Of a stretch of 64,000 nucleotides of DNA, positions 57,316 to 64,000 are shown in pieces. The position numbers were made by a program, and so were the translations under genes. The notes below the pieces were generated by a model that saw only the letters and a list, made by a program, of their open reading frames with translations, ran no database searches and had not been told where the DNA came from. How positions within the stretch are numbered: the first letter of the stretch is position 1; every line of letters begins with the position of its first letter. The stretch lies in the NCBI RefSeq assembly GCF_900094805.1, contig NZ_FMAT01000001.1:1188196-1252195 (forward strand), in the 5' to 3' direction. This DNA is from Arthrobacter sp. NIO-1057 (GTDB lineage: Bacteria; Actinomycetota; Actinomycetes; Actinomycetales; Micrococcaceae).

Positions 57316-58434
57316 ATGACTTCATCTGTTGGTTTTGTAGGTTACCGTGGCATGGTTGGCTCCGTGCTAATGCAGCGAATGCTCGACGAGGGCGATTTTG
57401 CGCAGATCGATCCGGTATTTTTCTCCACTTCTAATGCGGGCGGACAGGCCCCTTCTTTCGCGCAGGGCGCTGGCGCTCTAGAGGATGCTTACGACATCCA
57501 AACGCTGTCCAAGCTGCCTATTATTGTTACCGCTCAGGGCGGAGACTACACCACCAAGGTTCATTCAGAACTTCGTAAGTCCGGCTGGGATGGCCTATGG
57601 ATCGATGCGGCTTCCACACTACGCATGAACGATGACTCGGTCATCGTTCTAGACCCAGTGAACCGCAAGGTTATCGACCAGTCCCTTGAATCTGGCGTCA
57701 AAGACTTTGTCGGCGGTAACTGCACCGTGTCATGCATGCTCATGGGTCTGGGAGGGTTGTTCAAGAACAACCTGATCGAGTGGGGCACCGCTATGACCTA
57801 TCAGGCTGCTTCCGGCGGCGGAGCACGCCACATGCGTGAGCTGCTCACCCAGTTTGGCGATATCAACGCATCGGTGGCTTCCGAACTGGCTGATCCTGCT
57901 AGCGCCATCTTGGACATTGATCGCAAGGTGCTTGAAACTCAGCGCGGCAACCTCGATGCCACGCAGTTTGGTGTTCCGCTCGGCGGTTCGTTGATCCCAT
58001 GGATCGACGCAGACCTAGGCAATGGTCAGTCCCGCGAAGAGTGGAAGGCCGGCATGGAGACCAACAAGATCCTGCAGACCTCCGGCGAGAACCACATCAT
58101 CATGGATGGACTGTGTGTCCGTATCGGTGCCATGCGCTCGCACTCTCAGGCTTTGACTCTTAAGTTGAAAGAAGATTTGCCTGTTTCGGAGATTGAGTCG
58201 ATTCTTGCCTCTGATAACGAGTGGGCCAAAGTCATTCCTAACGAGAAGGAAGCGACCATGGATCAGCTGACTCCGGTTGCTGCTTCCGGCACCCTGGACA
58301 TCCCGGTAGGCCGCATCCGCAAGCTCGAAATGGGCCCAGAATACATCTCGGCCTTCACCGTGGGAGACCAGCTGCTGTGGGGAGCTGCTGAGCCGCTACG
58401 CCGCATGCTGGCTATCGCGCAGGGCCGCCTCTAA
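57316..58434 (+). CDS. asd: Aspartate-semialdehyde dehydrogenase
   Basis: The 372-residue enzyme has the NADP-binding [14 protein letters not shown] at the start, the catalytic Cys in [13 protein letters not shown] (about residue 135), [14 protein letters not shown], and a conserved C-terminal HSQALTLKL. The length and the long [12 protein letters not shown] loop are those of the E. coli-type Asd and differ from the about 345-residue form usual in actinobacteria. It makes aspartate semialdehyde for lysine, methionine, threonine and diaminopimelate synthesis. A separate lysC gene is not in the window. Confidence 0.94.
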   Translation: MTSSVGFVGYRGMVGSVLMQRMLDEGDFAQIDPVFFSTSNAGGQAPSFAQGAGALEDAYDIQTLSKLPIIVTAQGGDYTTKVHSELRKSGWDGLWIDAASTLRMNDDSVIVLDPVNRKVIDQSLESGVKDFVGGNCTVSCMLMGLGGLFKNNLIEWGTAMTYQAASGGGARHMRELLTQFGDINASVASELADPASAILDIDRKVLETQRGNLDATQFGVPLGGSLIPWIDADLGNGQSREEWKAGMETNKILQTSGENHIIMDGLCVRIGAMRSHSQALTLKLKEDLPVSEIESILASDNEWAKVIPNEKEATMDQLTPVAASGTLDIPVGRIRKLEMGPEYISAFTVGDQLLWGAAEPLRRMLAIAQGRL

Positions 58435-58459
58435 ACATCAGTCAGTGCCCTAGGTAAGC

Positions 58460-58500
58460 GCTCGGCCCGGAACAGATTTCTGTTCCGGGCCGAGCTTTTA
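58460..58500 (+). terminator. Terminator after asd
   Basis: GCTCGGCCCGGAACAG and CTGTTCCGGGCCGAGC form a perfect 16-base stem around ATTT, followed by TTTTAC. It ends asd and faces the convergent GNAT gene. Confidence 0.93.
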
Positions 58501-58530
58501 CTTTGTCACAGTATGGGTCAAAGTATGTGA

Positions 58531-59061
58531 TTACGTCTCATCGGAGAATTCGTGACGGAGTATCGAGTAGATCACTTGATCATGCCACGCACCGTCACGC
58601 CACTGTGACTGCCTGATCACGCCTTCACGGCTGAAGCCGAGCTTCTCCAAGACACGGTTCTCGGCAAGGTTTTCTGCAGCTGTCGTTGCCTGAATCCGGT
58701 GACGCGGGTAGTGCGTGAAAAGATATTCAACCAGCAACCGCTGAGCCACAGTTCCATAGCCTTGACCGCGGTGCTTCGCAAAGAGTCCAATGGCAATTTC
58801 CCAGCATGCCGAGGTGTTGGAACGGCCCCAACTATTCACGGTGAACCAGTCCACTTTACCGATGGTCTGCTCCCCTAGGTGTACGGCCAAGGCACCATCG
58901 TGGCTTCCAATGAATTGGTCCTGGTCCAGACGCGTACGTAATTTGTTGGTATCCCAAAACCCGAACCATTGGTATTCGCTGGCGCCAACACGTGACTGGA
59001 AATTTTCCTCGAATAAGTCGATGTCCGAGTGACGCAGTTTGTGTAGGGAGAGTTCTTGCAC
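58531..59061 (-). CDS. GNAT-family acetyltransferase (RimJ/RimL-like)
   Basis: The GTG at 59061 (VQELSLHKLRHSD), eight bases after GGGG, is preferred to the ATG at 59094, giving 176 residues. The fold is GNAT with WEIAIGLFAKHRGQGYGTVA (acetyl-CoA loop) and ATTAAENLAENRVLEKLGFS near the C terminus, matching N-terminal acetyltransferases of ribosomal proteins or antibiotics. The substrate is unknown. It lies 46 bases after murB on the same strand. Confidence 0.87.
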   Translation of the reverse strand: MQELSLHKLRHSDIDLFEENFQSRVGASEYQWFGFWDTNKLRTRLDQDQFIGSHDGALAVHLGEQTIGKVDWFTVNSWGRSNTSACWEIAIGLFAKHRGQGYGTVAQRLLVEYLFTHYPRHRIQATTAAENLAENRVLEKLGFSREGVIRQSQWRDGAWHDQVIYSILRHEFSDET

Positions 59062-59106
59062 CGCGCTTACCCCTTTCTGCGTGCAGACTTCCATAAAGCT
59101 GCGTTC

Positions 59107-60168
59107 CTAGAGCGACAGGCCGATCAAGAGCGGCTCATTGACCAGTGTAATTCCAAACCGTTCCTGCACTCCGGCACGCACTGCGCGAGCAATCGCGACG
59201 ATATCATCAGCCGTGGCATCACCGCGATTAGTAATAGCCAGGGTGTGCTTGGTGGATAGTGAAGCACGGCCCTCTGCCACTTCGTAGCCAGCGGTGCCTT
59301 CAAGTCCGTAGCCCTTGCCGAATCCAGCTTGATCAATAAGCCAGGCGGCAGACAGCTTCACCATGCCTTGTTCAGCCACCGGGTAGTTTGGAGCATTTTC
59401 CGGGAGGCGCTCAAGTACTGAAGCCTCAACGATCGGGTTGGTGAAGAAAGATCCTGTGGAATGTGAATCGGCATCCTTCGGATCAAACACCATGCCCTTG
59501 GAGCGGCGAAGCTCAAGCACGTTCTGACGTACCAGGTGCGCATCAGCGCGCTCCCCCGCTTCCACTCCTAAGCGTCGGGCAAGTTCCGCGTATCGGATCG
59601 GTGCAGATAGGCTATCGCGTTCAAGGAGGAAAGCTACCTCCAGCACCACATAGCGCGGTGAACCGTTGGTACTGGTTCGTTTGATGATCGAATCGCGGTA
59701 AGCGAATTCCAATTGAGCGTTATCCATTTTGAGCACCTGGCTGGTTTGCCGGTCATAGACCCGCACCCATGCCAAACTCTGGGAAACATCTGCCCCATAA
59801 GCGCCCACGTTCTGTACTGGCGTTGCACCGGTGCACCCGGGGATGCCGGAGAGGGCTTCGAGACCGCTCAATCCTTGAACAAGGCTGTATTCAACGGTGG
59901 TGTCCCAGCTTTCGCCGGCTGCTGCCCGAAGCAGAACACTACCGGAAGGCTGTTCGCTCAGGTGCAGTCCTCGAGTAGCGATTTGAATTGCTACCCCCGG
60001 ATATCCTTCATCGTTGATGACGAGGTTGGAGCCACCGCCGATCAGCAGAACATTCTGGCCGCCTTGATCTGCGGAAGCCACTGCTTGGGCCAGTTCAGCT
60101 TCACTCGTTGCGGTGACCAGCTGCTGCGCTGGGCCGCCAACGCGGGTTGTCGTCAGATTCTTCAGCAT
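59107..60168 (-). CDS. murB: UDP-N-acetylenolpyruvoylglucosamine reductase
   Basis: The 353-residue enzyme has the FAD-binding TTTRVGGPAQQLVTATSE, LLIGGGSNLVINDEGYPGVA, LEALSGIPGCTGATPVQNVG and the catalytic Ser in GSFFTNP with a Glu in the C-terminal half. It reduces the enolpyruvyl group in peptidoglycan synthesis and is of the long type without the type IIb domain lost. The start has a weak ribosome site. It lies between an MFS gene and a GNAT gene on the same strand. Confidence 0.95.
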   Translation of the reverse strand: MLKNLTTTRVGGPAQQLVTATSEAELAQAVASADQGGQNVLLIGGGSNLVINDEGYPGVAIQIATRGLHLSEQPSGSVLLRAAAGESWDTTVEYSLVQGLSGLEALSGIPGCTGATPVQNVGAYGADVSQSLAWVRVYDRQTSQVLKMDNAQLEFAYRDSIIKRTSTNGSPRYVVLEVAFLLERDSLSAPIRYAELARRLGVEAGERADAHLVRQNVLELRRSKGMVFDPKDADSHSTGSFFTNPIVEASVLERLPENAPNYPVAEQGMVKLSAAWLIDQAGFGKGYGLEGTAGYEVAEGRASLSTKHTLAITNRGDATADDIVAIARAVRAGVQERFGITLVNEPLLIGLSL

Positions 60169-60219
60169 TAGTTCAAGATACTTTCATGTCAGGCCATAAC
60201 GTTCAGCTAGGTTAACAGT

Positions 60220-61431
60220 TTAGTTGTCGTTAGGTGACTCTTCTTGCGGATATCCAGCGGTATTCGACGAAAGAATAAACGCTACAACGATCAGTAGGGA
60301 AATTGATCCCAGGGCCGGCAATAGACCAATCGCTTGAGCCAACAGCCCTAATAATGGTGGCCCGCCCAAGAACGCTCCATAACCGATGGTAGAAACCACG
60401 GCTACTCGTGTAGCAGCATGAATTGGATCATCGGAGGCAGCGCTCATGGCCAGCGGGAAGGTCAAAGCGACGCCCATACCCCAAATTGCCAGTGCGACGA
60501 AAGCCAATGGCAAACTGTGGCCAAAGGCAAAAAGCAGGACACCGATGAAAGCAGAAATCGCACTAGCCCGGATCATGGTGACTCGTCCTAGACGCAAAAT
60601 CAGATCACCAGAGAACAGTCTCGTCAGGGTCATGGCAGTAACAAATACGCCATAACCGATTGCGCCGGTAGCTTCGGTGGTCTGATAGCCATCAGCCAGT
60701 GCCAAGGCGACCCAGTCTCCTGCTGCGCCTTCCGCGAGCGCCATGCCCAAGACCAGGACGCCGAGGAGCACTGTCTGTGGTTCGGTCCAGGCACGCTTAA
60801 GTGATGGGCCATTGGAGGTACGGGAGTTACTGGAAGTGCGGCTGAAGTCCTCGCCGAAGTAACGGGAACTATAAAGCACGGTACCAATGATGATCAGGCC
60901 GACGAGTCCATAGTGGTATTGCAACGGCATACCATTGGCTGCTGCCAGTGCTCCGATGCCCGCGCCAATGACGGTTCCGATGGAAAAGAATCCGTGCAGG
61001 GCAGGCATGATGCTCTTGCCCAGTGCGCGTTCCATGGCCGCTCCCTGAACGTTAGATGCCACGTTCCAAGAAGCTGTCCCTAGTCCTTGAGTAAACAAGA
61101 AGATTCCGCAGGCGAGGGTATTACCCAGAACCCCGGTGCTGACTCCAACCAGGAGTAAGGAGCCACCACCAATGGTTGCGGCAATGCGCATCACGTTTGC
61201 TGCACCCAGACGCAACACCAATTGGCCCGAGATGGAGACCGACAGGAAAGAACCTGCGCTCATGCACAGTAGGAGTAAACCTACCTTCGCATGGTCTAGT
61301 TCAAGTGCGTCGCGCACCGCGGGCAGGCGCGAGACCAACGCGGAAATCAGTAGACCGCTGGCCAGATAGGCAGCCATCAACGCGTTGCGCCAGTGGATTA
61401 CTGACGGTTGCGCATTACCGGTAGGCCGCAT
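60220..61431 (-). CDS. Major facilitator superfamily transporter
   Basis: The ATG at 61431 lies two bases from the end of the MaoC gene; the frame extends to 61458. The 403-residue product has twelve hydrophobic helices, with MFS features such as DALELDHAKVGLLLLCMS at the N terminus and a mid-protein charged loop (about residues 205-225). It resembles the FucP/bypass group and drug-efflux members by general pattern only. Substrate is unknown. It is the last gene of a run that begins with the two MaoC genes. Confidence 0.83.
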   Translation of the reverse strand: MRPTGNAQPSVIHWRNALMAAYLASGLLISALVSRLPAVRDALELDHAKVGLLLLCMSAGSFLSVSISGQLVLRLGAANVMRIAATIGGGSLLLVGVSTGVLGNTLACGIFLFTQGLGTASWNVASNVQGAAMERALGKSIMPALHGFFSIGTVIGAGIGALAAANGMPLQYHYGLVGLIIIGTVLYSSRYFGEDFSRTSSNSRTSNGPSLKRAWTEPQTVLLGVLVLGMALAEGAAGDWVALALADGYQTTEATGAIGYGVFVTAMTLTRLFSGDLILRLGRVTMIRASAISAFIGVLLFAFGHSLPLAFVALAIWGMGVALTFPLAMSAASDDPIHAATRVAVVSTIGYGAFLGGPPLLGLLAQAIGLLPALGSISLLIVVAFILSSNTAGYPQEESPNDN

Positions 61432-61433
61432 CG

Positions 61434-61874
61434 TTAGAGTTGCACCACTGCCTGGCACTTGAGCAATACCTTGCTGTCATTGGCGGTGACAGCCAAGTCA
61501 ATGCGAGCGGTACGCTTTTCGCTGTCTAGTGCTCCAACTTTGCCTTCGACAAAGATGCTGGTGCCTTCAGCCTCACTGGGATTGCTACCTTCAGGGTCTT
61601 CTACAACGACGGGCTTGGTGAAGCGGGTCTGATAGTCGATGACGGCCCCAGGGTTGCCTACCCAAGTAGAAACCAAGTCAATGACAGAGCCCATGGTGAA
61701 CATACCGTGGGCGATCACTGAAGGAAGTTCTACTTCCTTGGCGAAGCGCTCATTCCAGTGAATAGGGTTGAAGTCCCCCGATGCGCCAGCGTATCGGACA
61801 AGGTCTGCACGGTTGACCTGAACCGTGTGGGAACCGATGACAGTTCCCTTTTCAAGTGTCTCGAAATCGATCAT
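61434..61874 (-). CDS. MaoC-family dehydratase (HadB-like)
   Basis: The 146-residue hot-dog protein has the hydratase-2 motif with catalytic Asp and His, YAGASGDFNPIHWNERFAKE, and IAHGMFTMGSVIDLV. In actinobacteria a pair of such proteins forms a heterodimeric 3-hydroxyacyl dehydratase; this one carries the catalytic residues, so it is the active subunit by analogy. It starts two bases from the upstream MaoC gene, so the two are coupled. Confidence 0.87.
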   Translation of the reverse strand: MIDFETLEKGTVIGSHTVQVNRADLVRYAGASGDFNPIHWNERFAKEVELPSVIAHGMFTMGSVIDLVSTWVGNPGAVIDYQTRFTKPVVVEDPEGSNPSEAEGTSIFVEGKVGALDSEKRTARIDLAVTANDSKVLLKCQAVVQL

Positions 61875-61876
61875 GT

Positions 61877-62323
61877 TTAGTCCTCAGCCCTTACCAGTAA
61901 AGATGAAATGGCGGTGGCGACCTTTTCGCCGTCCACGGTTGCAATTTCTGCGCGGGTGGTGATCATGGCACCGGCACCCATTTCGCGAACCTGATCCACA
62001 TGTAATTCGGCCACTAGTTCGTCACCTGCCACAATCGGACGGTGGTGGGTGAAGCGCTGGTCGGCGTGGACCACGCGGGAGAAATCGATGCCAGAAGCTG
62101 GGTCGGCGATGAGCTGTGCATCGGCGCGCTGAGCGACAATGATGGCGAAGGTTGGCGGTGCCACCACGTCACTGTAACCCAGCTCTTTGGCAGCCTGTAC
62201 GTCGAAGTGAGCTGGCGAGGTGGCTTTGATTGCCTGAGCGAATTCGCGGATCTTTTCGCGTCCTACTTGATAGGACTGGTTGGCAGGGAATACGCGCCCT
62301 ACCAGTTCGGGATTGATGCCCAT
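61877..62323 (-). CDS. MaoC-like N-terminal domain protein (HadA-like)
   Basis: The ATG at 62323 after AGGAG is chosen; the frame extends to 62377. The 148-residue protein is a FAS1-type MaoC N-terminal fold (INPELVGRVFPANQSYQVG, then APPTFAIIVAQRADAQLI and HHRPIVAGDELVAELHVD). It lacks the Asp-His catalytic pair and resembles the non-catalytic subunit of the dehydratase whose partner follows. The order HadA-HadB with murB downstream is common in Micrococcales. Confidence 0.87.
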   Translation of the reverse strand: MGINPELVGRVFPANQSYQVGREKIREFAQAIKATSPAHFDVQAAKELGYSDVVAPPTFAIIVAQRADAQLIADPASGIDFSRVVHADQRFTHHRPIVAGDELVAELHVDQVREMGAGAMITTRAEIATVDGEKVATAISSLLVRAED

Positions 62324-62417
62324 TGATTCTCCTGAACGTTGATGTAACTGAAAATGACGCGGTGCTCTAAGAGACACTTACCCAAGACGCCATCTGCTGT
62401 GTTGTTCTAGCTAGTAC

Positions 62418-62693
62418 TTACTGTGCGTCGTTGCCTGAACGCTTGGAGGCACGTGGGGCTGCGAGCCCGTTGTCAATGCGCCACTGGCGAGCGTCCTTGG
62501 CCCGAACCACCATGCCGGCGATGTGGCAAAGCATGCCGACAATCATGATGCCGATGGCGGTGTAAACCGTGGGTAGGGACGGGATATTGGCGCCAATGAT
62601 CGCCAGAATAATGCCGGTTCCCATGATGGCCATGGCCGTGAAGACGAGCTTCTTATAGCGTGGTGAGGCAGCTTCCCAAGGAGTGTTGGTCAT
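62418..62693 (-). CDS. Small two-TM membrane protein
   Basis: The 91-residue protein has helices at about residues 15-36 and 43-64, an N-terminal polar part with a Tyr-Lys-Lys anchor, and a basic hydrophilic tail (RAKDARQWRIDNG). No family is recognised. It lies about 95 bases upstream of the HadA-like gene on the same strand and may be cotranscribed. Confidence 0.78.
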   Translation of the reverse strand: MTNTPWEAASPRYKKLVFTAMAIMGTGIILAIIGANIPSLPTVYTAIGIMIVGMLCHIAGMVVRAKDARQWRIDNGLAAPRASKRSGNDAQ

Positions 62694-62782
62694 AGATCAA
62701 GTCTAGTTCAGCTACTGCTTTTGGGCTCATTGATCAGCCGGTATTTCCTCGTGACTCCACTGACAGCGCACCAACGCTACTT

Positions 62783-63724
62783 TTAGAACAACGCGGATTG
62801 TTCTTCTTGAAACTCTCCGCGTTCTTCGCTTAGTTCCACTTCGCGGGTTTTAAGTTCGGCCGCATCAAGCAGGCGCAGGGTCGTACCTTCCCCGCTATCG
62901 GCCATGACGCTTTGCCCTAGCACGCCGCGAATACATAGCTTCTGTCGGGATCCAGCCACGGTCGAGGACCAAGCATGCAGACTGCGGGTGTTCCATGCGT
63001 CGATGACTGGGCGGGCGAAGCTTGGCTGTTCCCAGAGCTGATCAAGTAGCTGAACACCATAGTTTTCCAGGCCTCGTTGGGTCGCCAAAAAATCGCGAGT
63101 CTGATTGGCTGCCTGTTCGTTGATGGTATCTAGTTGTTGGTAGTCCAATTCCCAGCCCACTAGTCCCTTGATCTTAGATTTTTGTCGCACCTGCTGGCTG
63201 AGTCCAACATGCTCGGTCACTAAATCTTCCAGTACACGGATGGCCGTACCATCATTAGCGCGAGCAATGTAGCGGGCAATAACCGCTCCTTGTTGTGCCA
63301 AGCGAGTCCATTGACTCTGGGTAGAGGTCGTTCCCACCTTGGTGGCACCGTGGGCGAAGCTGGCAATGTACAAGAAGTGTGGCTGCTCCAAATATTTACG
63401 CATACCTTCAGGTGCTTCACCGGTCTTGTGGAAGTGATGCATGAATTTGGAATGGTCCAGCCTACGGCAACTCTCACACTGGGTTCCGGTGCGTAAGGCC
63501 TTATTTTTGGGGCATGGCAATACGTTGCGTGAACCATCGCGGTTCATGGTGATGTAGCCCAGGCAGAACTTTAGGTCGCCGACTTCTAAGTTCAGGCTGC
63601 GATTCAGCTCTAGGTATTCGGTATTCCAGTTCTCCCCTGTGCGTAGCCGGAGCATTGGCGCTGGCTCGTGTTGTGAGAAGCTGATGCCGTGGCAGAGTTG
63701 CCGAGAAACGCTAGCGAGATCCAT
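62783..63724 (-). CDS. DUF2797-like protein
   Basis: The ATG at 63724 with AGGAAGG upstream is chosen; the frame extends to 63793. The 313-residue protein has two Cys pairs (CHG...CLGY and CPKNKALRTGTQCESC), consistent with a metal-binding zinc site, and FLYIASFAHGATKVGTTST in the middle. It resembles the DUF2797 family of actinobacteria. Function is unknown. It is the first gene on the minus strand from the right edge. Confidence 0.7.
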   Translation of the reverse strand: MDLASVSRQLCHGISFSQHEPAPMLRLRTGENWNTEYLELNRSLNLEVGDLKFCLGYITMNRDGSRNVLPCPKNKALRTGTQCESCRRLDHSKFMHHFHKTGEAPEGMRKYLEQPHFLYIASFAHGATKVGTTSTQSQWTRLAQQGAVIARYIARANDGTAIRVLEDLVTEHVGLSQQVRQKSKIKGLVGWELDYQQLDTINEQAANQTRDFLATQRGLENYGVQLLDQLWEQPSFARPVIDAWNTRSLHAWSSTVAGSRQKLCIRGVLGQSVMADSGEGTTLRLLDAAELKTREVELSEERGEFQEEQSALF

Positions 63725-64000
63725 CAATGCCTTCCTGAAGTTTCCCTTCCAACCATAGACGATCGGCTTGCCGCTTCTCTCAGCACACTTCACCTACTGT
63801 TCTTGTCTCTCATGAAGAAATATGGGTGGCGAAGTCAGCTGTTCAGACTAGTCAACCGCGACGGTATGTGTTTTACCCGATGGATTCACGTCTTGTTCTG
63901 ACCTAATTCTTAGACGGATGACCTACTCTAAAATTTATAGAGCGATCATGTCTGTTGACATCGCCCCAACCTGTAGAGGTGATTTAGGATTTCTATTCCA
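63725..64000. other. Right-edge stretch without a gene
   Basis: I see no credible gene in these 276 bases. A plus-strand frame at 63689-63901 has no ribosome site and overlaps the DUF2797 start on the opposite strand. The stretch should hold the DUF2797-gene promoter. Confidence 0.4.

Noticed and set aside
62783-63793. Start at 63793 for the DUF2797-like gene
   Set aside because: The ATG at 63724 has AGGAAGG upstream, whereas the earlier start has no good site.
1-64000. Insertion sequences, prophage or integrase
   Set aside because: No transposase, integrase or phage structural gene was found in any reading of the ORFs.

Overview
The window is chromosomal DNA from a high-to-moderate GC actinobacterium of the Micrococcaceae, most like Glutamicibacter/Arthrobacter. 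This rests on the S10, str, rpoBC and rplKAJL ribosomal and RNA polymerase clusters with actinobacterial protein features (long acidic NusG N-terminus, short SecE, TTG-started RpoB), a tRNA-Trp directly upstream of secE, the mycothiol gene mshD beside a GlnR-type regulator, and ppk next to a Nudix/phosphoglycerate-mutase fusion (MutT1 type). The genus is an inference; no 16S rRNA gene lies in the window.

Region 1 to 11.6 kb is accessory. It lies downstream of rpsQ, where a continuous S10-spc array would carry rplN. It holds a four-gene minus-strand operon (two-TM micro-membrane protein, membrane-anchored NERD nuclease-like protein with zinc ribbon, unrecognised acidic-tailed protein, tandem AAA+ ATPase running off the left edge). 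It also holds about 1.5 kb without a credible gene, an unusual fusion of a DNA-binding-like domain to an ECF S-component-like membrane domain, an anchored EEP phosphatase/nuclease, a VOC protein divergent from an AraC regulator, and a toxin-antitoxin-like pair under a palindromic operator. A decayed copy of the rpsQ 3' end shows that DNA was duplicated at the border of the ribosomal operon.

Region 11.6 to 40.4 kb is housekeeping, nearly all on the minus strand: rpsJ-rplC-rplD-rplW-rplB-rpsS-rplV-rpsC-rplP-rpmC-rpsQ; a giant polytopic membrane protein; rpsL-rpsG-fusA-tuf; rpoB-rpoC; then, after ybaK and an acyltransferase that separate them, rplJ-rplL, rplK-rplA and tRNA-Trp-secE-nusG. Strong hairpin terminators close most units. 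The rplA-rplJ gap holds an attenuator and a series of hairpins that share a loop sequence.

Region 40.6 to 64 kb mixes metabolism and regulation: an aspartate-type aminotransferase; a PspC-domain envelope-stress two-component system divergent from PspC effector genes; pfkA; ygfZ and a nitrobindin-like protein; a previously untracked 39-residue membrane protein ending in a perfect terminator; glnR-mshD; ppk-mutT1; thyA-dfrA; asd; murB; a MaoC pair with an MFS transporter; and a DUF2797-like protein near the right edge. No insertion sequence, prophage, CRISPR array or rRNA gene was seen.
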